Under the pieces are notes generated by a model that was not told the DNA's origin, searched no databases, and saw nothing but the letters and a program-made list of their open reading frames with translations. Position numbers and translations under genes: made by a program. From Actinacidiphila paucisporea (GTDB lineage Bacteria > Actinomycetota > Actinomycetes > Streptomycetales > Streptomycetaceae), in contig NZ_FRBI01000002.1 in the NCBI RefSeq assembly GCF_900142575.1, forward strand, positions 496,001 to 560,000: DNA of 64,000 nucleotides, written 5' to 3'. The stretch's first letter is position 1. Every line of letters starts with the position of its first letter. This document shows positions 44,499-53,443 of the stretch, in pieces.

Positions 44499-45149
44499 TC
44501 AGGCGACCGTGACCGTGAGCAGGCCGTCCGCGGCCGTCACCCGCACGTCCTCCAGCGAGGGCGCGTGGGCCGACGGACCGTGGGCGGCGGCGCGCGGTCC
44601 GACGCCGATCACCCGCATGCCGGCGGCCCTGGCCGCCGCGATGCCGACCTCGGCGTCCTCGAAGACCAGGCACTCCTCGGGCCCGAAGCCCAGTTCGGCC
44701 GCGCCCTTGAGGAAGCCCTCGGGGTCCGGCTTGCTGGCGCCCACCCGTTCCGCGGTCACCATGACCGGCGGCAGCGGCAGCCCGGCGGCGCCCATCCTGG
44801 CCCGGGCGAGCATCTCGCCGGCCGAGGTCACCAGGGCGTGCGGCCGGCCGGCCAGCGCGGCCAGGAAAGCGGGGGCGCCGGGGACCGGGACGACGCCTTC
44901 GAGGTCGGCGGTCTCCTCGGCGAGCATCACCGCGTTCTCGGCGTAATTCTGCGCCATCGGGCGGTTCGGCAGCAGTTCGGCCATCGTCGCGTGGCCCTGT
45001 CTGCCGTGCACCACGCGCAGGACGGCGGCCGGGTCCAGGTTCTGCCTGATCGCCCAGCGGGTCCAGCAGCGCTCCACCACGGCGTCGGAGTCGACGAGCG
45101 TCCCGTCCATGTCGAGCAGCAGGGCGCGGGCGGTGAACACGGACGGCAT
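44499..45149 (-). CDS. HAD-superfamily (subfamily IA) sugar-phosphatase-like hydrolase
   Basis: A 216-residue phosphatase. Motif I is LLLDMDGTLVDSD, motif II is ALVTSAG, a Lys is in GASKPDPEGFL, and motif IV is CLVFEDAEVGIAAARAAGM. The four-helix cap (about 20-90) fits phosphoglycolate / sugar-phosphate phosphatases; the substrate is not determinable. I take ATG 45149 (MPSVFTARALLLDMDG), which has GGGAGCCCC upstream, rather than the longer frame from 45221 that runs through a terminator hairpin. Confidence 0.9.
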   Translation of the reverse strand: MPSVFTARALLLDMDGTLVDSDAVVERCWTRWAIRQNLDPAAVLRVVHGRQGHATMAELLPNRPMAQNYAENAVMLAEETADLEGVVPVPGAPAFLAALAGRPHALVTSAGEMLARARMGAAGLPLPPVMVTAERVGASKPDPEGFLKGAAELGFGPEECLVFEDAEVGIAAARAAGMRVIGVGPRAAAHGPSAHAPSLEDVRVTAADGLLTVTVA

Positions 45150-45180
45150 GGGGCTCCCTGGGCTGGGCTGGGGTCTACTC

Positions 45181-45222
45181 AGTGGTCCCGCCCGCAGGTC
45201 AGGGTAAGCGGGCGGGACCACT
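45181..45222 (-). terminator. Hairpin terminator
   Basis: AGTGGTCCCGCCCGC (45181-45195) and GCGGGCGGGACCACT (45208-45222) form a perfect 15-bp stem with a 12-nt loop. It is downstream of the minus-strand gene ending at 45270 and just upstream of the HAD gene. It should separate the two transcripts. Confidence 0.82.
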
Positions 45223-45269
45223 TTGTTTCTCGAACATACAAAACATTCGGGCGGTGCGCCACCCCGGGC

Positions 45270-45830
45270 TCACGACGGCCCGGTGAACTGCAGAAGACCC
45301 CAGGTGAAGTGCGCCACCACCCGCTCACCGGTGCCGGGTGCGGTGACCGCGAGCCGGGCGCGGCTCGGCGCGTCCGCCGGCAGCGGTGCCGCCGGCGGGA
45401 AGGCGCGGGCCACGTCGTCCACGACACACGACCACGGCGTCAGGTCCTCCACGCGGTCCAGCCGGGGCGCCGGGGCGCCGGGGGCGCGTACCAGCCACTC
45501 GTTCCACACCGCGCCGCCCCCCGGTGCGCACAGCACCTCCCACCGCAGGTCCGGCCACAACGGCACCGGCCACATCAGCGCGCGGCACGTCAGGTCCCCG
45601 ACCTGACGCCCGACCTCCCGCTCGGGCGGCCCGAGCGCCAGCCGGTACCCGCGCTCACCTCCCGGGTACGTCCGGCTGTGCAGCCGCGCCTGCCATCCGC
45701 GGTGCGCTTCCCGCAACTCGGCGTGCGTCGCCCCTGACGCGCGGAGCGCGTCGTCCACCAACTCGGGGTGGTGGTCGGCCATTCTGCGCAGCAGGACCAG
45801 CTGAAACCGGGCGATTCCGAAGTGGGGCAC
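45270..45830 (-). CDS. Protein of unknown function
   Basis: A 186-residue protein I do not recognise. It is soluble, with no signal or membrane segment, and is Trp- and Arg-rich: HRGWQARLHSRTYPGGERGYRLALG and PLWPDLRWEVLCAPGGGAVWNEWLV. The ending RLAVTAPGTGERVVAHFTWGLLQFTGPS looks like beta strands. Coding-like third-position GC and an own terminator downstream support a real gene. The ATG at 45830 is assumed. Confidence 0.6.
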   Translation of the reverse strand: MPHFGIARFQLVLLRRMADHHPELVDDALRASGATHAELREAHRGWQARLHSRTYPGGERGYRLALGPPEREVGRQVGDLTCRALMWPVPLWPDLRWEVLCAPGGGAVWNEWLVRAPGAPAPRLDRVEDLTPWSCVVDDVARAFPPAAPLPADAPSRARLAVTAPGTGERVVAHFTWGLLQFTGPS

Positions 45831-45909
45831 TCGCCGAGCTTACGTTCCACTGGGGTGCCATGAACTGGGGCCTTGCCCCTTGGGGTGGGCGGTCGGCTTT
45901 CCCACCGTC

Positions 45910-46024
45910 GTGGCTTGGCGCGCAGTTCCCCGCGCCCCTTTGGGCCTCTGTCTTCCTACGTCCAGGTGTTGGCCCTGCCAGGGGGCTGGACCTTTGCGCA
46001 GGAGGGGACGCGTTTTTCAGGGGC
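45910..46024 (+). repeat. Interspersed core repeat with second module
   Basis: GTGGCTTGGCGCGCAGTTCC then CCGCGCCCCTTTGGG (45910-45943) is a core copy. It continues into CCTACGTCCAGGTGTTGGCC ... GACGCGTTTTTCAGGGGC (45953-46024), which matches the complement of 4532-4582. It fills most of the 261 nt between the genes starting at 45830 (minus) and ending at 46092 (minus). No gene is seen here. Confidence 0.72.
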
Positions 46025-46091
46025 ACTCACCCAGGGGTGTGACGGGCCCGTCCACGGGGCGGGGGCGTGGGAGATGTGGGCGCCCCCCAGG

Positions 46092-47123
46092 TCAGTGGGC
46101 GAGGTGCGGAGTGTTTTGGGTGGGGGTGGCTCGGAGGAGGGCGGTGCGGGTGGCGGGGCCGTAGACGCCCTTGGGGTCGCCCTGGACGCCGTACCAGACC
46201 TGGAAGGTGGCGACCGCTCGCTGGACACCGTAGTCGTACCGGCCGTCCACGGGCCCGTGGTAGACCCAGACCGCGGTGAGCCGCTGCTGGAGGTCGGAGA
46301 CCTCGGGGCCGCTCGCCCCGAGCTGCAGGACGGTGGGCGGCGCAGGCGCGGAGCCGGTCGGCAGGGGCGGGAGCGTGGTGGTCGGCGGGGCCGAGGTCGT
46401 CGGGGTGGCGGGCGCGGACGTGGACGGCGTCGAGGAGGGCGTCGTGGGCGAGGCCGAGGACGCCGACGGCGTCACCCGGGGAGCGGGGGTCGTCGTCGCC
46501 CGCATCGGGTGGTGCGGCGCAGCGACCTTCACCGGCTCGGTGACCGCGCCGGGCGCCGCGTCCGCGGGAAGGGTGACGTCGGGCACGGCCGAGGCGGGCT
46601 CGGGCAGCGCCCGGTCGGTGCCGCCGGCCTCCTCGCCCATGACCGAGCCGGTCACGGCGACCGCGCCCGCGGCCAGCGCCGACGCGGCGACGGCCGCCGC
46701 GGCCACCACGATGCCGCGCCGCCGCCGGCGATGGCGGCCGTGCGCCGCCGCGGCGGCAGCCGCCTCGTGGGCCTCGTCGTCGGCCGGATACTCCTGCGCC
46801 GCCTGCATCGCGGCATATGCGGCGGGGAAGAGGCCGAGGTCCTGCGTCGCCGGGCCACTTTCCTCCGCGCGGCCCATGATGATCAGCGGCCGGGCGGTGG
46901 TCCCGGAGCCGCCGCCGAAAGCGTCGTCGGGGTCGCCGACGTAGGGGCGTACCCGCAGCGGGTGGAAGCCTTCGGTCACCGCGAAAGCGGCGGCCCGCTC
47001 GGCCGAGCGCTCCGCGGCCCTGACCTCGCCGACGACCTCTTCGTACTCACTGGTCACATCGGTCACACCGGTGTCCTCGGGCTCGTTCGGCCCTGCCGTT
47101 AGGTCCGGCTGCTGCGGCGCCAC
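46092..47123 (-). CDS. Membrane-anchored peptidoglycan-binding protein
   Basis: A 343-residue single-pass protein. A cytoplasmic Glu/Ala-rich part (1-130) ends in a basic stretch HGRHRRRRRG, then one membrane helix (about 138-160). An outside Pro/Thr/Ser linker (about 180-270) leads to a PG_binding_1 domain (LGASGPEVSDLQQRLTAVWVYHGPVDGRYD...GVYGPATRTAL). This suggests attachment to the cell wall. GTG 47123 follows GGGAGGGGAACCCA; the longer frame from 47249 is unlikely. It is divergent from the MFS pump. Confidence 0.84.
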   Translation of the reverse strand: MAPQQPDLTAGPNEPEDTGVTDVTSEYEEVVGEVRAAERSAERAAAFAVTEGFHPLRVRPYVGDPDDAFGGGSGTTARPLIIMGRAEESGPATQDLGLFPAAYAAMQAAQEYPADDEAHEAAAAAAAHGRHRRRRRGIVVAAAAVAASALAAGAVAVTGSVMGEEAGGTDRALPEPASAVPDVTLPADAAPGAVTEPVKVAAPHHPMRATTTPAPRVTPSASSASPTTPSSTPSTSAPATPTTSAPPTTTLPPLPTGSAPAPPTVLQLGASGPEVSDLQQRLTAVWVYHGPVDGRYDYGVQRAVATFQVWYGVQGDPKGVYGPATRTALLRATPTQNTPHLAH

Positions 47124-47302
47124 TGGGTTCCCCTCCCGCCGTCGTTCGCGCGTTCGCAAAGACGTGTCAGTGATTATGCCGATACCCCATGCCGCCGCAT
47201 ACCCGGTCTCCTCCCTCCTGGCGCACTCCCGTAGGCCGTATCCGCACAAACGGTGCGAATATGAGAGTCCGACCGTCGGGGGGCGACGCGAGGAGCCGCT
47301 TC

Positions 47303-49351
47303 ATGGCGCAGGACACCAGCACCGCCGTGGCGCCGGGGGAGCACCAGGACCGGCGCCAGGTACGGATCGCGATCGGTGCCCTCGCCCTCGGACTGCTGCT
47401 CGCCGCACTCGACCAGACCATCGTGTCGACCGCGCTGCCCACCATCGTCAGCGAACTGGGCGGCATCGACCACCTCTCCTGGGTGGTCACCGCCTATCTG
47501 CTCGCGTCGACCGCGGCCACCCCGCTGTGGGGCAAGCTCGGCGACATGTACGGCCGGAAGCGGCTGTTCCAGACCGTCATCGTGATCTTCCTGATCGGCT
47601 CCGCGCTGTGCGGAGTCGCGCAGAGCATGGGCGAGTTGATCACCTTCCGGGCCATCCAGGGCCTGGGCGGCGGCGGCTTGATCGCGCTGTCCATGGCGAT
47701 CGTCGGCGACATCGTGCCGCCCCGCGACCGTGGCCGCTACCAGGGCGTCTTCGGCGGCGTCTTCGGCGCCGCCAGCGTGCTCGGGCCGCTGCTGGGCGGG
47801 GTGTTCACCGAACAGCTCTCCTGGCGCTGGGTGTTCTACATCAACCTGCCGATCGGCATCGTCGCGCTCGCCGTCATCGCCGCCGTCCTGCACATCCCGG
47901 TGCGCCGCACCTCGCACCGTATCGACTACCTCGGCATGGCGACGGTGGCCGCGGCCGCCACCTGCCTGGTGCTGGTCACCTCGCTCGGCGGCAGCACCCT
48001 GGCCTGGGGTTCGCCCGGCATCATCGCCCTCGCGGTCGTCGGCGTCGCCCTGGTCGCCGCCTTCGTCCTGATCGAGCGCCGCGTGCAGGAACCGGTGCTG
48101 CCGCCGCGGCTGTTCCGGGTGCGGACCTTCGTGGTGTGCTCGGTGATCTCCTTCATCATCGGCTTCGCGATGTTCGGCGCGATGACGTATCTGCCGACCT
48201 TCCTCCAGGTCGTGCACGGCTACTCGCCGACGCTCTCGGGCGTCCACATGATCCCGATGGTGGTCGGCCTGCTGCTGGCTTCCACCGGCTCCGGGCAGAT
48301 CATCAGCCGCACCGGGCGCTACAAGATCTTCCCGGTCGTCGGTACCGCCATCACGGCGGTCGGCCTGCTGCTCCTGCACACGCTCGACGAGCACACCGCG
48401 ACCTGGGTGCTGAGCGTCTACTTCTTCATCTTCGGCTTCGGCCTGGGCCTGGTGATGCAGGTCCTGGTGCTCGCGGTGCAGAACGCCGTCGGCTACGAGG
48501 ACCTCGGTGTGGCCACCTCCGGCGCGACCTTCTTCCGCTCCATCGGCGCGTCCTTCGGCGTCTCGGTCTTCGGCACGATCTTCACCAACCAGCTCTCCGA
48601 CAAGCTGACGAACGCGCTGCGCGGCGTCCCCGTGCCACCGGGCTTCAACGCCGGTCAGCTGCAGGCCGACCCCAAGGCCATCGCCGGGCTGCCCGCCGTC
48701 ATCAAGACGCCCGTCCTGCACGCGTACTCGCAGGCCATCACCACGGTCTTCCTGTGGGCCGTCCCGGTTGCGGCGGTCGGCTTCGTGACGGCCCTGCTGC
48801 TCAGGGAGCAGCCGCTGCGCGGCAGCGTCACGGTGCCCGACGCCAGCGAGACGGTCGGCGTCAACCCCGTCGAGCGGTCCTCGCTCGACGAGATCGCCCG
48901 CTGCCTGTCGCTGCTCGGCAGCCGGGACGCCCGCCGCGACCTCTACACCCGCATCACCCGGCTGGCCGGTGTCGACGTCCAGCCCGCCACCAGCTGGCTG
49001 CTGCTGCGGCTCGCCCACGACGGCCGGGCCGACCCCGTCGAGCTCGCCCGCCGCACCACCGTGCCCGCCGACGTCATCGAGTCGGCCGCGGTCGAGGCCG
49101 AGTCCGGCGGGTACGCGGTACGGGAGGGCAACCCGCTGGTCCTCACCGCGTCCGGCAGCGCGCTCGCCGACCGCCTCACCGAGTCGAGGCGCTCCGTCCT
49201 GTCCGGCCTGCTCGGCGACTGGGACCCCGCCGCGCACAGCGAACTCGCGGCGCTGGTCAAGAAGTTGAGCATCGAGTTGTGCGCCGGCGACACCGACCAC
49301 CCGGACCGGAAGCCCCGCGGGAGGCCCGCCGTCGGTGAGGAAGCCGCATAA
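47303..49351 (+). CDS. DHA2 MFS efflux pump fused to a MarR-like winged helix
   Basis: A 682-residue protein. Residues 1-510 are a 14-helix drug exporter: LDQTIVSTALPTIVSELGG (D1), GKLGDMYGRKRLFQ (A) and GPLLGGVFTEQLSWRWVFYINLP (C). After a linker, residues about 528-655 look like a MarR-type winged-helix domain: TSWLLLRLAHDGRADPVELARRTTVPADVIESAAVEAESGGYAVREGNPLVLT-like strands and helices. Thus pump and DNA-binding-like or sensing domain share one chain. ATG 47303 follows GAGGAG. The substrate is unknown. Confidence 0.88.
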   Translation: MAQDTSTAVAPGEHQDRRQVRIAIGALALGLLLAALDQTIVSTALPTIVSELGGIDHLSWVVTAYLLASTAATPLWGKLGDMYGRKRLFQTVIVIFLIGSALCGVAQSMGELITFRAIQGLGGGGLIALSMAIVGDIVPPRDRGRYQGVFGGVFGAASVLGPLLGGVFTEQLSWRWVFYINLPIGIVALAVIAAVLHIPVRRTSHRIDYLGMATVAAAATCLVLVTSLGGSTLAWGSPGIIALAVVGVALVAAFVLIERRVQEPVLPPRLFRVRTFVVCSVISFIIGFAMFGAMTYLPTFLQVVHGYSPTLSGVHMIPMVVGLLLASTGSGQIISRTGRYKIFPVVGTAITAVGLLLLHTLDEHTATWVLSVYFFIFGFGLGLVMQVLVLAVQNAVGYEDLGVATSGATFFRSIGASFGVSVFGTIFTNQLSDKLTNALRGVPVPPGFNAGQLQADPKAIAGLPAVIKTPVLHAYSQAITTVFLWAVPVAAVGFVTALLLREQPLRGSVTVPDASETVGVNPVERSSLDEIARCLSLLGSRDARRDLYTRITRLAGVDVQPATSWLLLRLAHDGRADPVELARRTTVPADVIESAAVEAESGGYAVREGNPLVLTASGSALADRLTESRRSVLSGLLGDWDPAAHSELAALVKKLSIELCAGDTDHPDRKPRGRPAVGEEAA

Positions 49352-49432
49352 CGGGCACCTGGGTTTGGGACGCCCATCAGGGGCAAGCCGACCGACTGAA
49401 CCGGTGACACCGGGACGGACGGGAGGCAGGAC

Positions 49433-50152
49433 ATGTCCACAGGAGTGATCATCGCCGTCGTGGCGGTGGTCGTCATCGTGGCCGCGATCATCGCGGCGGT
49501 GGCGATGCAGGGCGGCTCCGGCGGAGTCGGGCTCAAGAGGCGATTCGGGCCCGAGTACGAGCGGACGCTGGCGCTGCACGACGGCGACACCCGCGCCACC
49601 CGGCGTGAGCTGACCGAACGCGTCAAGCGGTACGGCGGTATCGAGCAGCGGGCGCTGCCCGCGCAGGAGCAGGAGCGGTACGCGGCGCAGTGGGCCGCGG
49701 TCCAGTCGAAGTTCGTGGACGACCCGGCCGCCGCGATCAGCCAGGCCGACGAGCTGATCGGCCGGCTGGCCGCCGAACTGGGATATCCGCCGGCGGACTC
49801 GCCCGAGCACGTGGACGCCCTCTCGGTGCACCACCCGCACCATGTGCACGGCTACCGAGAGGCGCACGCCGCAGCCGCCGGCGGGCGGCACGGCACCGAG
49901 GACCTGCGCAAGGCGCTGGTCGCCGCACGCAACCTGTTCGAGGGGCTGCTGCACGGCGACGGCCGCACCCGTGACAGCGCACCGGGCGCACAGGACACGG
50001 CGGCCGAAGCAGCGCCGGGCACGGCATCGGAGACGTCCTCGGACACCGCCTCGGAGACGACGCCGGAAGAGGCGTCCAACGAATCCAAGCCGGTAATCGG
50101 CAAGCGACTTGCCGCGCTCACAGGGCGCGGCCGGACGGAGTCGGAACGATGA
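49433..50152 (+). CDS. Membrane protein with FVDDP helical domain
   Basis: A 239-residue protein of unknown function. One N-terminal membrane helix (VIIAVVAVVVIVAAIIAAVAM, about 5-25) is followed by a charged helical part. Then FVDDPAAAISQADELIGRLA (about 91-110), a His-rich loop, and GTEDLRKALVAARNLFEGLL (about 156-175). An acidic Thr/Ser-rich tail ends it. The FVDDP and GTEDLR blocks recur in the next gene, which overlaps it by 4 nt (ATGA). The ATG lies about 10 nt after GGGAGG. Confidence 0.75.
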   Translation: MSTGVIIAVVAVVVIVAAIIAAVAMQGGSGGVGLKRRFGPEYERTLALHDGDTRATRRELTERVKRYGGIEQRALPAQEQERYAAQWAAVQSKFVDDPAAAISQADELIGRLAAELGYPPADSPEHVDALSVHHPHHVHGYREAHAAAAGGRHGTEDLRKALVAARNLFEGLLHGDGRTRDSAPGAQDTAAEAAPGTASETSSDTASETTPEEASNESKPVIGKRLAALTGRGRTESER

Positions 50153-50895
50153 GGAACACCTCGATCGAGACGCCCCGCACCTCTGGTGGAACCGGTCCCG
50201 CGACGGACCGGACTCCTGGGACGACGGACCAGAGCGCGGACGGCGACCCGCAGCAGGACCAGCAGTTGCGGGACCAGGAGCAGAAGGACCGGGAGCAGGC
50301 GGACCTTCAGCAGAAGGACCCGCAGAAGACCGCCACGCAGCCCGCCGTGGAACGCGAGCCGGGCAGGCCCGTCACCACGAGCCAGAGCACCGAGCGGCCT
50401 GCGGCGGGTACGTCCGCCACCACGGGCCGGGACGGCGAGCAGTCGGCGGCGGCCAAGTCCGCCACCACGGGCCGGGACGGCGCCGAGCGGTCCGAGGCGG
50501 CCAAGTCCGCCACCCCGGGCCGGGACGGCGACGAGCGGTCCGCGGCGGCCAAGTCCGCCGGTACGGCCCACGGCACCGACGAGCGTGCCGCGGCCGGTTC
50601 GGCCGCCGCGCACACCACGGCGTCGTCCGCCACCGAGACCGCTCCGGGTGCCGACGTGGCAGGCCGGCTCGGGCGTCGTATGGACCACGCGATCGGCGGC
50701 TTCGTGGACGATCCGCGGCGCGCGGTCCGCGAGGCCGACGACGTGCTGGACGAGGCGATCAAGCACGTGGCGCGGCTCATCGAGAGCCGCAGGTCGGCGC
50801 TTCGTTCAGGGTGCAAGGACGGCGCGGGCACCGAGGAGCTGCGGGTCGCGCTGACCCGCTACCGCGACATGACTGATGAGCTCCTCGCGCTCTGA
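50149..50895 (+). CDS. Disordered-repeat protein with FVDDP helical domain
   Basis: A 248-residue soluble protein. The first 165 residues are disordered and rich in Gln, Asp, Thr and Ala. They include three 15-16-residue repeats of the type SATTGRDGAERSEAAK (nucleotides 50413-50553). The C-terminal 75 residues repeat the helical domain of the previous gene: FVDDPRRAVREADDVLDEAI and GTEELRVALTRYRDMTDELL. It overlaps the previous stop by ATGA. The two products probably interact or bind the same partner (inference). Confidence 0.74.
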   Translation: MRNTSIETPRTSGGTGPATDRTPGTTDQSADGDPQQDQQLRDQEQKDREQADLQQKDPQKTATQPAVEREPGRPVTTSQSTERPAAGTSATTGRDGEQSAAAKSATTGRDGAERSEAAKSATPGRDGDERSAAAKSAGTAHGTDERAAAGSAAAHTTASSATETAPGADVAGRLGRRMDHAIGGFVDDPRRAVREADDVLDEAIKHVARLIESRRSALRSGCKDGAGTEELRVALTRYRDMTDELLAL

Positions 50896-50924
50896 CCCGC
50901 GGTGCGGGCCCGGAGCGCAGGTGC

Positions 50925-50974
50925 GGCAAGCGGCAGGCAGGCCGAAGGACGGCCGCCTGCCGCATCTGCTTGCC
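50925..50974. terminator. Imperfect long hairpin between convergent genes
   Basis: GGCAAGC...GGCAGGC (50925-50938) pairs with GCCTGCC...GCTTGCC (50954-50974) with a small bulge; GGCC/GGCC closes the inner part. It is placed between genes ending at 50895 (plus) and 50997 (minus). Confidence 0.65.
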
Positions 50975-50996
50975 CGACGGCTCCGCCTCGCGGGCC

Positions 50997-51833
50997 TCAG
51001 CCGCCCGGCGGCGGCGTGAACGTCGTCGGCGGGGAGAAGGACGCGCGGCGCGCGGCGCGGCGCAGGGCCTTGAGGAGGCTGGGGCCCAGGGTGAAGGACA
51101 GCGTCGCGGTGAGGGCCGCGCGCGGGAGGTCCCAGCCGAGGGACGTCGTGAGGCAGTAGGTGGTGAAGCGGGCCAGGTTGGCCGCCGTGGAGATGTGCGG
51201 GGAGTAGCTGATGTCGGAGGCGAGGCCCCCGATGTACGGCCAGCCCTGGAGGTTCATGACCGTGCCGTAGGCGATCGCGGCCACCGCCCCGTAGCAGGCG
51301 AGCAGCGCGAGTTCGCGCCGGCCGCGCAGGCCCGGCCACGGCAGCAGGCCCGACCCCATGGTCACCCACCCCATCGCCAGCATCTGGAAGGGCAGCCACG
51401 GCCCGACGCCCCCGGTGAGCAGTGCGGAGGCGAACATCGTCAGGGACCCGAGGGTGAAGCCGAAGCCGGGGCCGAGGACCCGGCCGGAGAGCACCATCAG
51501 GAAGAACATCGGCTCGATGCCGGCGGTCCCTGCGCCCAGCGGGCGCAGCGCGGCCCCCGCGGCGGCGAGCATGCCGAGCATGGCGACGGCCTTGGGGTCC
51601 ATGCCGTCGTCGGCGACGGTGGCGATGACCACGGCGACCAGCAGCGGCAGCAGCGCCGCGAAGAGCCAGGGGGCGTCGGCGCTGTGCGCGGCCACCGCGG
51701 AGCCGTGCGCGGCGACCAGCGGCCAGCAGAAGGCGACGACGCCGATCGCCGAGACCAGGGCCAGTACGGTCGCCGCGCGCGGCCCGATACGCACCGGGAC
51801 GACGCGGGGCGGCGCGGCCTCGCGGGGCGTCAC
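50997..51833 (-). CDS. ECF transporter S component (substrate-binding membrane subunit)
   Basis: A 278-residue membrane protein with about six helices, ending in a basic tail. The sequence MFFLMVLSGRVLGPGFGFTLGSLTMFASALLTGGVGPWLPFQMLAMGWVTMGSG contains the S-component hallmark (GFTLGSLTMFASALLTGGVGPW region); it is given here in part for recognition only by its core GPGFGFTLGS and GGVGPWLPFQ. The substrate is unknown. It is the last gene of an operon; its GTG overlaps the ATPase stop (GTGA). GGAGG lies upstream. Confidence 0.85.
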   Translation of the reverse strand: MTPREAAPPRVVPVRIGPRAATVLALVSAIGVVAFCWPLVAAHGSAVAAHSADAPWLFAALLPLLVAVVIATVADDGMDPKAVAMLGMLAAAGAALRPLGAGTAGIEPMFFLMVLSGRVLGPGFGFTLGSLTMFASALLTGGVGPWLPFQMLAMGWVTMGSGLLPWPGLRGRRELALLACYGAVAAIAYGTVMNLQGWPYIGGLASDISYSPHISTAANLARFTTYCLTTSLGWDLPRAALTATLSFTLGPSLLKALRRAARRASFSPPTTFTPPPGG

Positions 51834-53443
51834 GGTGCGGCCTCCAGCGCGCGGGTGACCTGGGCGACGGTCAGCCAGGGCGCGGGCGCCAGCACCTTCG
51901 CGGTCTGCGGGGCGAAGGCCGGGGAGGACAGCACGACGTCGGCGGCCGGGCCGTCGGCGACGGTCTCGCCGTCCGCGAGTATCACCACCCGGTGCGCCAG
52001 GTCCGCGGCCAATTCGACGTCGTGCGTGGCCAGTACGATGGCGTGGCCGGCGGCCGCCAGTGCCCGCAACTGTGCGACCAGCCGGGACTTGGCCGCGTAG
52101 TCCAGTCCGCGGGTCGGCTCGTCGAGCAGCAGGACGGGCGGGCTCGCGGTGAGCACGATCGCCAGGGCGAGCGACAGCCGCTGGCCCTCGGACAGGTCGC
52201 GCGGGTGGACGCCGTCGGGTACGCCGGGCAGCAGGTCGGCGACCAGGCCGCGGCAGGTGCCCGGCGGCGCGGCGGCGTCGTGGTCGGCGGCGGCGCACTC
52301 GGCGGCGACGGTGTCGGCGTACAGCAGGTCGCGCGGCTCCTGCGGGACCAGGCCGACGCGGCGGAGCAGTTCGGCGGGCCGGGTGCGGTGCGGGACCGCG
52401 CCGCCGACGGTGACCGTGCCGGCGGCCGGGGTGTGCAGGCCGACCAGGGTGGAAAGCAGCGTCGACTTGCCGGCGCCGTTGCGCCCCATGAGCGCGACCG
52501 TCTCACCCGCCCGCACGGTCAGGTCCACGCCCCGCAGCGCCTCGACGCGCCCCCGGCGTACGCCCAACCGCTCGGCCCGAACCAGGAGTTCACCGGGCGC
52601 GGCGGGACCGGCGGCCAGTGGCGTACGGTCCGCGAGGCGCTCCCGCAAGGGTCCGGCGGCGCGGCGGGCGTCGCGTACGGACAGCGGCAGCGGGGACCAG
52701 CCCGCGAGCCGGCCCAGCGCCACCACCGGGGGGTGGACGGGCGACACGGCCATGATGTCGGCGGGCGCACCGACGACCGGCGGGACGCCGGGGGAGGGCA
52801 GCAGGATGACCTGGTCGGCGTACTGCACGACCCGCTCCAGGCGGTGCTCCGCGAGCAGCACGGTCGTCCCGAGGTCGTGGACCAGGCGCTGCAGTACGGC
52901 GAGCACCTCCTCGGCCGCGCCCGGGTCGAGCGCGGAGGTGGGCTCGTCGAGCACCAGCACCTTCGGGTGCACGGTCAGCACCGACCCGATCGCGACCCGC
53001 TGCTGCTGCCCGCCGGACAGCGTCGCGATCGGGCGGTCGCGCAGGTCGGCCAGGCCCAGCAGGTCGAGGGTCTCCTCGACGCGGCGCCGCATCGTCTCCG
53101 GGGCGATGCCCAACGACTCCATGCCGTAAGCGAGTTCGTCCTCGACGGTGTCGGTCACGAAGTGTGAGAGCGGGTCCTGCCCCACCGTGCCGACGACGTC
53201 GGCGAGTTCACGCGGCCGGTGGGTGCGGGTGTCGCGGCCCGCGACGGTCACCCGGCCGGTCAGGTGCCCGCCGGTGAAGTGCGGCACCAGGCCGCTCACC
53301 GCGCCCAGCAGGGTGGACTTGCCGACCCCGGACGGCCCCACGACGAGGCACAACTCGCCCTCGGGCACGTCGATGTCGACGCCCTGGAGGGCGGGGGCCG
53401 CGGCGTCCGCGTAGCGGAAGGAGACCTGCTCGAAACGGATCAC
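51830..53443 (-). CDS. ECF transporter ATPase, two ABC domains in one chain
   Basis: A 537-residue fused EcfA-EcfA' ATPase. The first domain has Walker A GPSGVGKST (Lys 42), signature LSGGQQQR (142-149) and Walker B VLVLDEP. The second has GRNGAGKST (Lys 326), signature LSEGQRLS (417-424) and VLLLDEP. It energises uptake through the T and S subunits encoded on either side. GTG 53443 overlaps the EcfT stop (GTGA). No family similarity lies in the long open frame upstream. Confidence 0.92.
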   Translation of the reverse strand: MIRFEQVSFRYADAAAPALQGVDIDVPEGELCLVVGPSGVGKSTLLGAVSGLVPHFTGGHLTGRVTVAGRDTRTHRPRELADVVGTVGQDPLSHFVTDTVEDELAYGMESLGIAPETMRRRVEETLDLLGLADLRDRPIATLSGGQQQRVAIGSVLTVHPKVLVLDEPTSALDPGAAEEVLAVLQRLVHDLGTTVLLAEHRLERVVQYADQVILLPSPGVPPVVGAPADIMAVSPVHPPVVALGRLAGWSPLPLSVRDARRAAGPLRERLADRTPLAAGPAAPGELLVRAERLGVRRGRVEALRGVDLTVRAGETVALMGRNGAGKSTLLSTLVGLHTPAAGTVTVGGAVPHRTRPAELLRRVGLVPQEPRDLLYADTVAAECAAADHDAAAPPGTCRGLVADLLPGVPDGVHPRDLSEGQRLSLALAIVLTASPPVLLLDEPTRGLDYAAKSRLVAQLRALAAAGHAIVLATHDVELAADLAHRVVILADGETVADGPAADVVLSSPAFAPQTAKVLAPAPWLTVAQVTRALEAAP

